From: Meghimatium bilineatum
Lineage: Eukaryota; Mollusca; Gastropoda; Stylommatophora; Philomycidae
Reading direction: 5' to 3'
Assembly: GCA_034231615.1 (NCBI GenBank)
Contig: CM067322.1
Coordinates: forward strand, 50,784,456-50,848,455
Length of the DNA: 64,000 nucleotides
Numbering within the stretch: the first letter of the stretch is position 1; each line of letters begins with the position of its first letter. This document shows, one piece after another, positions 42,301 through 48,289 of this stretch. The position numbers and the translations under genes are program-made. The notes under the pieces are model-generated. The model made no database searches. It was not told where the DNA came from and saw only the letters and a list, made by a program, of their open reading frames with translations.

Positions 42301-44027
42301 AACCATGACCGTCGACATCTGCATTAGAACTCTACACTGACTTTAATTGAACCTTCATTTGTTACTTTTTTTTATTCTTTTTTTTTTGCCATAAGACTCC
42401 AAGTATGCCCTATATAAATAAGTTACCAATGGAAATCACAACATTCAACAATAATCAAGAAAAGGATGAATTAGCAATTAATTATGTGCAGAGGTCTTCT
42501 ATTGCCTATTGGAGAAGGTCACGGCTCAGCTCTATTGTGTGCTCTCACATGTTAAGTTTATTATATTCTTATCTTTCAAGTAAATTATTTAGATGTCAAC
42601 TTAATTAGGCCCAGACCTAATTCCAAAAAAAATCTGGTGCAAGTTGCTTTTAATTCTTCGTTGTGACCTTTGCTCTAGTTTCTAAGTATTACCTAACCTT
42701 TGTTGTGTGATTTAGCAAGCTTAAGGTTAAAGTACTTAGAGTATGTGTGTACTCACATTCTCACTCCTAATGTAGTGTGCAGAAATGATTGTTCAGTACA
42801 AATCATAGGAAATTTTTTTTTAATATGTAAATTGGAAAAGAAACAGATTTATGCATAAGTTTGTTTGTGTCTACAGTTGAACTCATTGACTGTCAGGATG
42901 TGACATCACAGCAGCCATTAATTTCATTGATACACGGAAATCCGTGACGCCGGCTAGTTAAAAAATGTAAACAGTGTGCTATTTATAACAAAAGAAACTT
43001 TTACCAAAAAATCATAAGTTTTGAAACTTTCTTAGGATTGACGTGACTTATACTTGGTAGGCCTAATTTAGTAATTGAATTGCAATTTTCAAGGGTTATC
43101 ATCAGAATAATTAATAATCACTGCAGCCAAAAGTTTATTATAATATATTGTTATTCTAGCTGCTATATTTTTAATTATGTTATTATACTTTTATTTATTA
43201 TCAATTTTATACTACATATGTTACAATATAATAACTTAAATAAGTATTACTATTAACTATTAGTACCATCATTTAAGAATTTTTGTCCCAGTACTTATGA
43301 TAGGGCCTATCATTTCATTTTGAATGATTTTAATTTTGGTATCGTCAGATATCGGACGACTAATAATAGGTACTTTGACATCTGGGATTAACATGTATGG
43401 AAAAATTTGCCTAGGCTATAAATTTCTTATGACTTTTACTACTTTTTAGTGATGCCGTCGCGTGTCATATTTTAAACTAGATTTATTTAGATTCTAGTAT
43501 AAGTAATAGTTTGTGTATTATTATATTATTGAAAATAACAAAGATAATTCAGAAATTATCAGCTCAGCTACATTTTGTGGTCACAAGTTTTATTTATATT
43601 TTCCTATATGTTTAATGTAATTTACATTCATTGTAAATTATTTTTAATTATTTTTGATGTCAAATTAATTCGAACAAAATTCATAACTTTTTTCAGGGCT
43701 GACTTACAGACTTGATTAAGGTATCGTTGAATTGCAATTTTTAAGGGCTATCCAACTATATTATGTAGCATTATTTTGAAAATTGTGTCCAAGTACCTAC
43801 TAATATTACTAACATTCAACAATTCAACTATCAATAACATGAAAATATGAAAATGAAGTATGAAGTTAAAATTCAGAAAATATAAGCAATATTTTTAGGC
43901 CCATACTACAAATAATAGTACATGATGACAAACAACAAACTTTTAGTCTTTCGGCATCTGAGCCAAATCTTTTAAAATCAAATTTTCCGAATGCTCCTAA
44001 AGTCCAAAATAACTTATTTGCGTCCAT
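15232..44027 (-). CDS. DDX52: DDX52/ROK1 DEAD-box RNA helicase, 13 coding exons placed
   Basis: ATP-dependent RNA helicase of the DDX52/Rok1 family; known family role is nucleolar 18S rRNA processing and 40S subunit assembly. Exons (high to low): 43941-44027, 41093-41251, 39436-39621, 37475-37618, 35570-35669, 34677-34749, 29836-29905, 25803-25936, 24164-24254, 22519-22792, 18070-18145, 17233-17304, 15232-15328. All introns are GT-AG, phases match, and the sum is 1563 nt = 520 aa plus stop. Predicted residues: Q motif about 127-140, motif I APTGSGKT 152-159, Ia PTRELA 185-190, TPNRL 231-235, motif II DESD 257-260 (DESD rather than DEAD is typical of this family), SAT 292-294, FVQS 357-360, RGID 413-416, HRIGRTGR 437-444. 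Human DDX52 is about 599 aa; the shortfall is a probable missing N-terminal exon and perhaps a longer C-terminus. Introns hold many transposon insertions, but no exon is broken, so the gene looks functional. Confidence 0.94.
15620..15850 (-). mobile_element. probable LINE 3' fragment
   Basis: Degenerate similarity to 49737-49800 (the ...GTAGCA..CAT..TC..AA.CTTCCTG pattern) and to LINE C-terminal coding on the minus strand. Lies in the intron before the last DDX52 exon. Confidence 0.4.
16080..16560 (-). mobile_element. LINE family E C-terminal fragment
   Basis: Minus strand: [20 protein letters not shown] then [20 protein letters not shown], the usual C-terminal LINE segment; a reverse copy of 3782-4245. 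Intronic to DDX52. Confidence 0.8.
16800..17075 (+). repeat. P repeat, partial and diverged
   Basis: Matches the 28360-28690 part of the P repeat (CATCATAGAGGCAAAGTGGC..., then ...CAGTGAACTCTATCTTAGC, then GTTATTTTCTGGCTCTGG). Confidence 0.7.
17233..17304 (-). CDS. DDX52: DDX52 exon, end of helicase core
   Basis: 72 nt, [20 protein letters not shown] then KKPG. Aligns with [20 protein letters not shown] of human DDX52. Acceptor CATATTTTCAG, donor GGCAG|GTAAGA (phase 2). Confidence 0.94.
17305..18069. other. DDX52 intron, no inserted gene seen
   Basis: AT-rich intron of 765 bp; nothing recognised apart from splice sites. Confidence 0.5.
18070..18145 (-). CDS. DDX52: DDX52 exon completing motif VI
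   Basis: 76 nt, [20 protein letters not shown] then KVNLR. Joined to the previous exon it gives YIHRIGRTGRAG. Acceptor GTCACTTAG, donor CGAAG|GTAGAT (phase 2). Preceding intron is 4.37 kb and holds LINE, S and R elements. Confidence 0.95.
18440..19540 (+). mobile_element. LINE RT-domain fossil, with a family D end
   Basis: Plus strand, broken frames: [21 protein letters not shown] (18525-18575), [18 protein letters not shown] (18700-18750), [20 protein letters not shown] (18830-18895), [17 protein letters not shown] (19027-19075), [20 protein letters not shown] (19195-19245). These are RT palm blocks with YVDD in place of the catalytic YADD. A local duplication of ATATCAGTGGGATATAA lies at 19080-19175. 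19345-19540 resembles family D. Intronic. Confidence 0.8.
19571..19900 (-). mobile_element. LINE C-terminal fragment
   Basis: Minus strand: [20 protein letters not shown] then [15 protein letters not shown], the recognisable LINE C-terminal W-GH--R / G-R---W-D-I pattern. Confidence 0.7.
20572..20751 (+). mobile_element. S element with 14-bp TSD
   Basis: 152-bp S copy (20586-20737), plus strand, from GATGTGTCGGGTCATTGG to a (GAA)n tail, flanked by GTTACCTATGCTCC at 20572-20585 and 20738-20751. Central inverted repeat TCCTACTGGAAATCTAGTAG is clear. Confidence 0.92.
20758..21985 (+). mobile_element. R retroposon, long copy 2, 12-bp TSD
   Basis: 1204 bp (20770-21973) on the plus strand between ACACCCACTCCT at 20758-20769 and 21974-21985, ending in (ACAA)n. 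Carries two ~107-bp internal units (about 21345-21510). Starts GGGGTGCAAAGGGAACGC and extends as far as copy 3, so it is probably full length. Inserted just beyond an S copy in a DDX52 intron. No RT or other domain found. Confidence 0.92.
22015..22340 (+). mobile_element. LINE C-terminal fragment
   Basis: Degenerate plus-strand coding: [44 protein letters not shown], i.e. the thumb/C-terminal VLSTLLYGSETW-like region of a LINE. Confidence 0.65.
22519..22792 (-). CDS. DDX52: DDX52 exon with motifs IV, V and start of VI
   Basis: 274 nt, the longest exon: [20 protein letters not shown] ... [20 protein letters not shown] ... YIHRI. Acceptor CTACTGCAG, donor ATAG|GTAATT (phase 1). It forms most of the second RecA-like domain and is nearly collinear with human DDX52. 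Confidence 0.96.
22849..23110 (+). repeat. P-related repeat end
   Basis: Starts GCATGCGGTTGCGTCTGTGG, matching the left end of P at 28083, then diverges into a variant shared with 51880-52100 (reverse). Confidence 0.7.
23148..23285 (+). mobile_element. S element, diverged copy
   Basis: ATATGACGGGCAATTGGCAC to AGTGGGAGTTGTAGAACG. Same order of blocks as other S copies; no clear TSD. Confidence 0.7.
23580..24150. repeat. ~25-bp minisatellite next to DDX52 exon donor
   Basis: Imperfect repeats of TCAGCTAATGTAATGTCACA(ACAAAA), roughly a dozen copies, reaching to about 15 bp from the donor of the 24164-24254 exon. Interrupted by a LINE fragment at 23704-23985. Confidence 0.85.
23698..23991 (-). 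mobile_element. LINE family B fragment inside minisatellite
   Basis: Minus strand: [20 protein letters not shown] then [18 protein letters not shown], with a (GAT)n-type 3' tail at the left. GTCACA occurs at both edges (23698-23703 and about 23986-23991) and may be a TSD or part of the array. Confidence 0.8.
24164..24254 (-). CDS. DDX52: DDX52 exon between RecA domains
   Basis: 91 nt, [20 protein letters not shown] then [11 protein letters not shown]. Acceptor TGTTCTGCAG, donor GGGAG|GTGAGC (phase 0). It corresponds to the RNSAVETVEQELLFVGSE region of human DDX52. A 25-bp-unit array begins about 15 bp past the donor. Confidence 0.93.
24255..24594. other. DDX52 intron sequence
   Basis: No inserted element recognised. 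Confidence 0.4.
24595..24906. mobile_element. RNase H LINE 3' fragment and S 3' end
   Basis: 24595-24790 resembles the 3' part of the older RNase H LINE at 31740-31826 / 33066 onward (AAAGTCC.CAGTCTTCTCCAGG). 24858-24906 carries only the S 3' end (GACTACATCCTGCTAAT ... GAACGCAGAAGAA). Confidence 0.55.
25115..25650 (-). repeat. P repeat copy
   Basis: Reverse orientation relative to 28083-28770: begins GGTTGGTTGGTTTTATATTG, runs through CCACCAATTGACTACTGG and ends ...GTCATCTACTAAGGTTTTCTG. Lacks the internal tandem duplication of the 28-kb copy. Intronic. Confidence 0.8.
25803..25936 (-). CDS. DDX52: DDX52 exon with SAT motif
   Basis: 134 nt, [20 protein letters not shown] ... [11 protein letters not shown]. 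Contains SAT (motif III), which couples ATP hydrolysis to unwinding. Acceptor ATATAATTCCAG|CTTGG, donor GCTAA|GTAAGC (phase 2). The acceptor and first 15 exon bases are the unit of a large minisatellite lying 300-860 bp upstream in the intron. Confidence 0.95.
26100..26246 (+). mobile_element. LINE family H 3' fragment
   Basis: Degenerate C-terminal coding ending [10 protein letters not shown] with a short GATGACGAT tail, like 62036-62090. It abuts the minisatellite. Confidence 0.55.
26247..26800 (-). repeat. 29-bp minisatellite made of the exon-8 splice acceptor
   Basis: Nineteen copies with period 29 bp (30-33 at the edges). On the minus strand each unit reads ATAATTCCAG followed by CTTGGTGCAATCTAC (or CTTGATGCAATCTAC). 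That is the 3' splice site plus the first 15 bases of the DDX52 exon at 25936. Most units keep the AG. Confidence 0.95.
26801..27269. other. DDX52 intron sequence
   Basis: No gene seen; a short local duplication of GGTGCTC words near 27010-27100. Confidence 0.35.
27270..27480 (+). mobile_element. LINE family D fragment
   Basis: Degenerate copy of the 2820-3095 coding region on the plus strand ([25 protein letters not shown]-like and ...QDKT). Confidence 0.5.
28072..28781 (+). mobile_element. P repeat, 688-bp copy with 11-bp TSD
   Basis: 28083-28770 flanked by TTAACATTAGG at 28072-28082 and 28771-28781. Ends at the right in (CAAC)n, suggesting plus-strand retroposition. Contains a ~63-bp tandem duplication (about 28566-28700, GTTATTCTCTGGCTCTGTCC twice). 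The open frame across it on the minus strand shows no known domain. Confidence 0.82.
29121..29332 (-). other. exon-like open segment, unrecognised
   Basis: 212-nt segment with a good acceptor (CCTTTTCAG|GAG) and donor (TACAG|GTATGT) and an open frame ([18 protein letters not shown] ... [11 protein letters not shown]). It lies in the DDX52 intron between the DESD and SAT exons. Inclusion would shift the DDX52 frame (70 codons plus 2 nt), so it is not an ordinary alternative exon. I do not recognise the protein. Confidence 0.3.
29333..29835. other. DDX52 intron sequence
   Basis: AT-rich; nothing recognised. Confidence 0.4.
29836..29905 (-). CDS. DDX52: DDX52 exon with DESD box
   Basis: 70 nt, [17 protein letters not shown] then KRGFRDQ. 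Acceptor GGCATCTACAG, donor CAG|GTATAA. DESD is the Walker B motif II, the ROK1/DDX52-type variant of DEAD. Confidence 0.95.
29906..30282. other. DDX52 intron sequence
   Basis: AT-rich; nothing recognised. Confidence 0.4.
30283..30610 (+). mobile_element. S elements, one full, one tandem partial, one decayed
   Basis: 30283-30435 is a full S copy ending GCTGAAGAAGAAG. 30438-30520 repeats its 3' half (ATTACATCCTGCTGGAAATC ... GAATGCTGAGAAG). 30530-30610 is a weaker third 3' end (TTTGAGAATGAACTCCAAAG). Confidence 0.8.
30611..31739. other. mostly unrecognised intron sequence
   Basis: 30690-30780 may be a LINE 3' scrap (CTTCCAATGCCATTTTCAG, GATATCCTGTGTCCATCG). The rest shows no gene or repeat I can support. 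Confidence 0.35.
31740..34300 (-). mobile_element. older RNase H LINE, split by R element
   Basis: Minus-strand decayed relative of family A: 31740-31835 (3' end) and 33066-34300, with RNase H-like reading (INGx[21 protein letters not shown], then ..DCKNQ) and an RT thumb region ([20 protein letters not shown] near 34090-34145). Wording of the DNA parallels 9061-10603 (for example TATCCTCTGGCCAGATCTG). Numerous stops and frameshifts. Confidence 0.75.
31826..33075 (-). mobile_element. R retroposon, long copy 3, 10-bp TSD
   Basis: 31836-33065 flanked by AGGTCGAAGT at 31826-31835 and 33066-33075. Minus orientation, (GTTT)n at the left (CAAA tail). Has two internal ~107-bp units (about 32340-32490). 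3' end (minus strand) includes CACGGATATCCGTGATGG, a perfect palindrome core also present in copies 1 and 2. Confidence 0.92.
34677..34749 (-). CDS. DDX52: DDX52 exon with TTPNRL motif
   Basis: 73 nt encoding [19 protein letters not shown] and on to VSVN. Acceptor TTGTGTTGTAG, donor CAACAA|GTGAGT (phase 2). The QQDPP segment aligns with KQDPP of human DDX52. Confidence 0.93.
34930..35100. repeat. ~36-bp minisatellite in DDX52 intron
   Basis: About five copies of TGTACAGAGACATGATGATT followed by CTAGAACCCCC, with variable spacing. Confidence 0.85.
35225..35430. repeat. ~60-bp tandem repeat near DDX52 exon 5
   Basis: Three imperfect copies of a unit with CTACATTCTGAAAAGAATAT and CATCTGATGATGATGAATCT. 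35100-35225 just before it looks like a LINE 3' end. Confidence 0.8.
35570..35669 (-). CDS. DDX52: DDX52 exon after motif Ia
   Basis: 100 nt, [15 protein letters not shown] ... STQNF plus one base. Acceptor TTTTTTAATTTCAG, donor TTTG|GTAAAC (phase 1). The split codon joins with the next exon to give Asp, producing [12 protein letters not shown] as in the family. Confidence 0.92.
35895..36480 (+). mobile_element. LINE family G RT fragment
   Basis: Plus strand: [38 protein letters not shown], a frameshifted [13 protein letters not shown] (36110-36150) and [12 protein letters not shown] (36260-36300), [13 protein letters not shown] palm and thumb with stops. Confidence 0.8.
36519..36690 (-). 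mobile_element. LINE family E 3' end
   Basis: GATGATGTTCCTCCTTCGCA to GGTTTGTGAGTTCGTAGATG, matching the 3' end at 46187-46340 and 16140-16190. Confidence 0.6.
36840..37040 (-). mobile_element. LINE family B 3' fragment
   Basis: CATCAGCATCATCAAGTGCC through TTGTATCTCTGTCTACCTCT; collinear with 63294-63450. Confidence 0.75.
37333..37443. repeat. 26-bp minisatellite 31 bp past exon-4 donor
   Basis: Four copies of GATATGCTAAAGATTCTACA(CACAGA). Confidence 0.9.
37475..37618 (-). CDS. DDX52: DDX52 exon with Walker A and motif Ia
   Basis: 48 codons, [15 protein letters not shown] ... APTRELAKQ. Joins in phase 0 to the previous exon to give VLLQ-GRDL, matching VMLH-GREL in human DDX52. The acceptor is AACTTGAAG|GGT with a weak pyrimidine tract, and it is the terminal unit of a tandem array (37619-37860). 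Donor CAG|GTGAAA. Confidence 0.95.
37619..37860 (-). repeat. ~49-bp minisatellite made of the exon-4 splice acceptor
   Basis: Four extra copies upstream (in gene sense) of the true acceptor. The minus-strand unit includes ATTTAATCTCGTAACTTGA(A/T/C)G then GGTAGAGACTTGATG, i.e. the end of the intron plus the first 15 bases of the exon that starts at 37618. Two of the five sites, the true one included, keep AAG|GGT; the others read ATG or ACG. Confidence 0.93.
37870..39004. other. DDX52 intron sequence
   Basis: No recognised gene or repeat; AT-rich. Confidence 0.4.
39005..39205 (+). mobile_element. S/R-related retroposon copy
   Basis: Plus strand: GATGTGCTGGACCTCGGACA, GTGCAAATAAAACAG, GCACAACGTAATTCACGCTC, GAGAGCGAACGCTGAAGAAG. 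Combines features of S (GCAAATAAAAC, GAAGAAG tail) and of the R 3' end (GCACAACGTAATCACGCTCC, GAGCGAACG). Confidence 0.75.
39436..39621 (-). CDS. DDX52: DDX52 exon with Q motif
   Basis: 62 codons, [11 protein letters not shown] ... QAIPVLLQ. It contains the family signature [16 protein letters not shown] and the Q motif ([14 protein letters not shown]), where the usual PTPIQ reads PTGIQ. Acceptor TTTTCTCACTCTAG, donor CAG|GTACAA, both phase 0. Confidence 0.94.
39622..40009. other. DDX52 intron sequence
   Basis: Short CT/TA simple repeat near 39742-39765; otherwise nothing. Confidence 0.4.
40010..40220 (+). mobile_element. LINE family C 3' fragment
   Basis: Matches 8595-8775 closely (CACGCTTCCAG-like block, CAAAGCCAGGG.CAGACCATG, CCTCCAGAGAACTCTTCTAC). 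Confidence 0.8.
40361..40673 (+). mobile_element. LINE family I 3' fragment with 12-bp TSD
   Basis: 289-bp plus-strand insertion (40373-40661) between AACAGATTCCCA at 40361-40372 and 40662-40673, with an (ACTA)n tail. Encodes [20 protein letters not shown] then [20 protein letters not shown], the C-terminus of an RNase H LINE (compare 54298-54981). Confidence 0.92.
40783..41024 (-). repeat. SINE-like repeat, second copy
   Basis: About 240 bp similar to 1960-2205. Lies just inside the intron next to the exon at 41093-41251. Confidence 0.6.
41093..41251 (-). CDS. DDX52: DDX52 exon (basic linker with lysine run)
   Basis: 53 codons from IIKPKLASD to IIKEEE. The acceptor is a T/G-rich tract ending TTGTGCAG and the donor is GAG|GTAATT, both phase 0. 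It contains eight or more consecutive lysines encoded by an AAG/AAA microsatellite. This matches in position and character the poorly conserved lysine-rich N-terminal linker of DDX52. Assignment rests on location, phase and splice sites more than on sequence. Confidence 0.75.
41321..41690. mobile_element. LINE family A 3' scrap and family C fragment
   Basis: 41321-41390 matches the extreme 3' end of family A (AATATGTCTAAATCTGTAAT). 41430-41690 is a plus-strand family C C-terminus ([23 protein letters not shown]-like, EYIKRQQIK). Confidence 0.75.
41700..43940. other. DDX52 first intron, missing exon not seen
   Basis: AT-rich. Holds two copies of a 26-bp word (42276-42301 and 43541-43566) and a diverged ~75-bp duplication (about 43010-43100 and 43680-43755). 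A short dispersed motif lies at about 42073-42100. No exon with the expected KRKYDF..LDFF-type block could be supported. Confidence 0.45.
43941..44027 (-). CDS. DDX52: DDX52 coding exon 1 (start codon)
   Basis: Encodes 29 residues beginning [11 protein letters not shown] and ending SDAERLK, closely matching the N-terminus of vertebrate DDX52 (MD..LF..LG...KFD..RF..DA.R). The frame is open further upstream to 44099, but similarity starts at the ATG at 44027, so that start was chosen. The donor is AAAA|GTTTGT, phase 0. Confidence 0.88.
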
Positions 44028-44179
44028 GCTTTCCAATATTACGGGAACGATAATTTCACTTTTCGAAAGAAAACGAAAGTTAACTATTTTCACACACACA
44101 ATGGATGCAGTTTATGGCCTATTTGGACAATTAGTGTTGAAAAGACGTGATGTCAAAGCGTCCTGTATATAATTTATAT
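44028..44179 (-). promoter_or_regulatory. presumed DDX52 5' UTR/promoter
   Basis: 152 bp between the DDX52 ATG and a LINE insertion. No TATA box could be assigned; inferred only from position. Confidence 0.3.
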
Positions 44180-44337
44180 CAATCAATCAATAAACCCGTA
44201 ACCCTTCAGGGTCGTAGGGGTATCACATTGGATGCTTCAGCACACAGAGTCCTCCAGCGAATTCTATCCTCAGCGATGCGGATGAGTGTGGAAATATCTT
44301 GCCCTGTCCATTCCTTGATGTTGTCTGAAATTTATAT
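44171..44337 (-). mobile_element. LINE family G 3' end with 9-bp TSD, upstream of DDX52
   Basis: 149-bp insertion (44180-44328) between AATTTATAT at 44171-44179 and 44329-44337, tail (CAAT)n-type at left. Matches the end of 58438-58990 in reverse (GTAACCCTTCAGGGTCGTAG). Confidence 0.85.
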
Positions 44338-44469
44338 ACAATATATTTTAAAAATCATGATAATCAGTAAAATGACAAAAGAACAGCTGTTAAACATAGA
44401 CATACATGGGGCCGGGGATACTACAACAAGTAGAACATTACCCATATCTCGGACACATAATCACAAATG

Positions 44470-45020
44470 ATGGTAGATGTGAAGAAAAAGGAGAGTAGGA
44501 ATGGCTAAAGGTACTTTCAACACACAAAAAACGGCATGAGAAAAATATTGGCATCTAAACAAATTATTACAAACATATTTAAAATGAGAACATAAAGTGC
44601 TATATCTATTCCATAGCAATGTATGGCTTATAAACACGGATAATAAGCAAACAGCTAGAAGACAGAATTGATACCTTTGAGATGTGGATATACTGAAGAA
44701 TATGGAGAACTTCGTGGAAATAGAAGAAAATGAATAAAGGTGTTCTAACAAAACTTCATATGAAAAAAAGAACTATTAAAAGAACTATATAAAATCACAC
44801 AAATAAAGTATTTTGAACATATTAAAAGACATGACACTTTGCTGAAGATCTTGAGGGTAGAATCGAGGGGAGTCGAGCAAGAGGTAGGCTGAGATACAAG
44901 TGGGAGAGAAACATCACGAGATGGACAGGTTTTTCTAGTAGAGTTTACCCCCCAAGCAAGAGGAAGGGAATTGAAGGTCCGTTGCAGCCTACCGTCGTTG
45001 CGAAGAAGGAACTTAATGAT
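44470..45020 (+). mobile_element. LINE family B fragment
   Basis: Plus-strand decayed C-terminal region (MRKILASKQIIT-like near 44535, YSIAMYGL, QLEDRIDTFEMWIY, ELYKITQIKYFEH, RGVEQEVG), ending in GATGATGATATA. Same family as 63294-63790. Confidence 0.78.
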
Positions 45021-45169
45021 GATGATATAATTTGTGGTTAAATGACATGTCCCTCTTTTGGTGACATAGGCCTACGCTTCTTTTAACCGCGGACATTAGT
45101 CCAATTTGGTTATATCAGAACTTTTACAACAACAAAAAAATAATAGTAGAGGTCACGGTTCTGATATCC

Positions 45170-45700
45170 AGTTACCACGACCTCCGGAAGTTAGGTTTAT
45201 CTTCTTTGAAAAAGTTATCCTGTTCAAATATATCGGCTCCAAATATGTGATGATGGCTACTCCGTAAATGAAATTAATGTAACACGCGAGATGGCGATAG
45301 CTGCCATGGCAAAGGTTGAGTGTGATCTGAAGAAGTAACATCAGTATGACAGTGAAGATCACTCTAGTCAGATCGCTATTACTGAGTATACTTTTATACT
45401 GTGTGAAAACCGGACACTCAATGCAGACAAGGAAAGGATTCCGAATTTTGAATACACGTGCTACAGACGTTTGTTAAGATTTAGTTATAAATACATGGCA
45501 TATGCCTATAGTTGTTCGGCGGCAAATAAACAAACTTGCAGGTTATCAAGAACCACTTTTGTCAGTGGTGAAACGGCGCAAACTTGTTTGGTTTGGACAT
45601 ATAAATAGACGACTACTTTCTGAAATTATTTCGCAAGGAACAGTCGAAGAGAAGAGACAGTGTGTCACCCTGACGGGTTATGAGTCTTAATGGCCCTATA
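45170..45700 (+). mobile_element. LINE family G C-terminal fragment
   Basis: Plus strand, broken: FKYIGSKYVMMATP-like, MAIAAMAKV, PLLSVVKRRKLVWFGHI then SEIISQGTVEEKRQ, and the CCCTGACGGGTTATGAGTCT 3' end. Confidence 0.75.
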
Positions 45701-46186
45701 CAGGACAAAAATAATATCTATTACTAACCTGATCATATACAGACATTAATGCGTGCAGCACAGTATGTATTAACGCTAAGTGACTAATGTGGGAAGATCA
45801 ATGTGACAGAATTACCTGAACTTCAACCTCTATATTTTGCAGTGGCGTAGCGTGACTTTTTAGAGTGGGGACGCCGAGAGACCTTTTTATTAGTAGGTAA
45901 GTAGATCCCCCCCCCCCGTTTTTTTGGTCACACCAGAAACACATTTTGACTTCCCTATATACAATAGTAACTAGTTTTTTTCTAAGGACGCGAATGGAGG
46001 TCCTTAGCTATTTTTGTAATGTGACTCCAAGTATATAAATAGGGCCCAATCGAGGACCCAACAATAATAAAAAACGTCACGAATGGGGTCCTAATTAATT
46101 CAGCGAACATGTTTTCTATACTGCCAATCGGTCACGGAAGACCGCGACCGGTCTATAAAGATATAGGCTCAATAGCGTATGGCGTG
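45701..46186. other. no gene; short C-run
   Basis: No recognised coding. A run of ten C lies at 45908-45917 within low-complexity sequence. Confidence 0.4.
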
Positions 46187-46870
46187 ATGTGATGATGATG
46201 TTCGTCCGTCGTAATCGACGATGACCAAAAACTCAACCATAATAATAATAACAATAAATAATAAAAATAATAAAAGTTAATAGTGCGTTTTTAAATGACT
46301 AACAAGTCCAATGCGCGCACAAAATGTTCTTTTACAGAATTGACAACAATAGAGGGTATCTGTGTGAGGTTGAGTTGTTTTTTCATTTCTACGTGTCCGC
46401 TTCTGTCTTGCAGTATCTTGTCTGGATTCTTCCGCCGCTAGTGCTCCCGTTCTAATGCTGTAACGCCATGCTGCTCTATTCTAAGCGAGGCTCTCCCAAG
46501 CGCCTACGTCAATGTTAAGATGTTTCAAGGATGACTTGAGCTTGTCTTTGAAGCGCTTTTTCTGTCCACCATCTTTTCGAAATCCTGCCTTGAGTGCTCC
46601 ATAATATATTTGTTTTGGCAAACGCGAGTTCTCCATGCGCACAAGATGGCCTGTCCAGCGTGCTTGCGCCTTCATAAGTATTGTGTGGATGCTTATTGAG
46701 GTTGATTTTTCCAAGACCTCGTAGTCTGGTACTTTGTCCCACCAATGGATAGTACAGCGTATGGCGTATGCACAGTGTGGCAGATAGAAGTTTTTTGTTT
46801 ACAGTTCTCAGAAAACGCGTCATCATAAAGTATTTCTAACCACATGATTTGTCTGAAGCCAGCATTATAC
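46187..46870 (-). mobile_element. LINE family E C-terminal region
   Basis: Minus strand from about 46830: TLCIRHTLYYPLVGQ, then ILMKAQARWTGHLVRMENSR, LPKQIYYGALKAGFRKDGGQ and KKRFKDKLKSSLKHLNIDVG, split by one frameshift; the left end has a GATGATGATG tail. Best-preserved family E copy. Confidence 0.88.
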
Positions 46871-47699
46871 TCCACTTACGTAGATATATAAAGTTCCACG
46901 AGTTTTCTAACACCATGCACTAAGTGGCGTCTTTATTTTCTATTGTATATAGGAAAAAAATTGTAGAAAAAAAAATTGGAAACAAATTCCTATTGTAGCC
47001 ATGGGTTATCCATAACTACCTGCCCACAGAAGAAAAGGACTAAGGACAACATCATCATCATCCACACTGTTGAGCGAGGTCATCACTGAAAAAATGCGTT
47101 AGTGTTCTATCCACCGTAGATGCTAGCTGTAAGTGAACAAGAATTGCCACTATAAATAGCAACACAATTTGTGAAAAATAGCTTGAGAGCACATATGATG
47201 TTGAGAAAATACTGCTGATCACTTCAAAGGGGAAGACCATCAGGGTGCCCGTAATGTTCAGGTGACTCATTAAACCGTGCTCATCGGATGAACAGACTCG
47301 ATGTGAGCTTGAAAATCGATATATTCCACCATTTGTGTACACTACAGCCTTCTGGGGTTAACACTTGCAATTCCTATGTGTAGATATCTTGTTATGTTCT
47401 GTTATTTTTCGTTTTGTCTTGTTTTGTCGATATCTTGTTGCACTTAGATAATTCTCTGTTTATTTTAATTATATCTCTATCCTTCTAGTTGTACATAATT
47501 CATACTTTCCTCGACTTCCAGTATTTATGTTGTTTAGCTATTACGATGTGGACGTAGGCAATGTAGTTCACTGCTTGTAGAATTTATGTTGCGGTCTTGT
47601 TAAAAGCCATTTGATCGAAACGTCGATTCATGCGTCTCATTCTGCGTGTTCGCAGTGATCAACAAAACTTCATTACCCTGTTTTCAAGTCTGCGCATCA
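46871..47699. other. no recognised gene
   Basis: Contains GATCGAAACGTCGATTCATG near 47617, reminiscent of but not sufficient for a Penelope-type element. Nothing else supported. Confidence 0.35.
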
Positions 47700-48060
47700 A
47701 AGGTTTGTTGCAACAGGTCTTCAATACCCTTTGTCTTTTGCCTTGGTGGTGCACTCTGATAGACTGTATCCTGTACATCTAGCAATGTTTTTCCCTTACA
47801 CATGTATCTCTATCTACCTATTGCTTGTCGCCCCTCAACTATACGTTCAAGTAATGCTTTTAACAAAGTATCCCATTTTTTCCATACGTTCATAATGTTT
47901 TATTTGTATGATTTTTATTTACTTAAATATATTTTTTTCAGTCGCAATGTTGAGAAAACCTTTTTGTTTTTGCTTTCTCCTCTTTCCTTAAAGTTCTCAT
48001 TATTCTTCAACAAAAGCACATTTCAAAGACATCAATTTTGTCTTCTAGTATTTATTTATC
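47700..48060 (-). mobile_element. LINE family B fragment
   Basis: Reverse-strand decayed copy of 63310-63690 (TTGCCTTGGTGGTGCACTCT, GTATCTCTATCTACCTATTG). Confidence 0.75.
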
Positions 48061-48289
48061 AGGTGCATGTATTCAAACTGGATTCCTTGTAAAAAGCGAT
48101 TTTACAGGAAACAGTTGAAGGTGGAGGATGGAAACAGAAAATCATGCGACCTATGTCCTCTGAGTTCTTACATAGATGAATGGATGAATATCTTGGTCAT
48201 ATATGTATTGTTTCAGCTTTATCTTTTTTTCCCTGTAAAAAAAAAATATTTTTTAACAGATCCCTCAACCTTTTAAGATGATACACGAT

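Noticed and set aside
42600..42680. Candidate for the missing DDX52 exon (minus frame reading NLHQIFFG)
   Set aside because: A stop lies just upstream, the acceptor is poor (TTAAAAG), and similarity is limited to a few residues.
47600..47700. Penelope-like element signal (GATCGAAACGTCGATTCATG)
   Set aside because: Only a short suggestive word. No RT/GIY-YIG coding or hammerhead ribozyme could be recognised around it.
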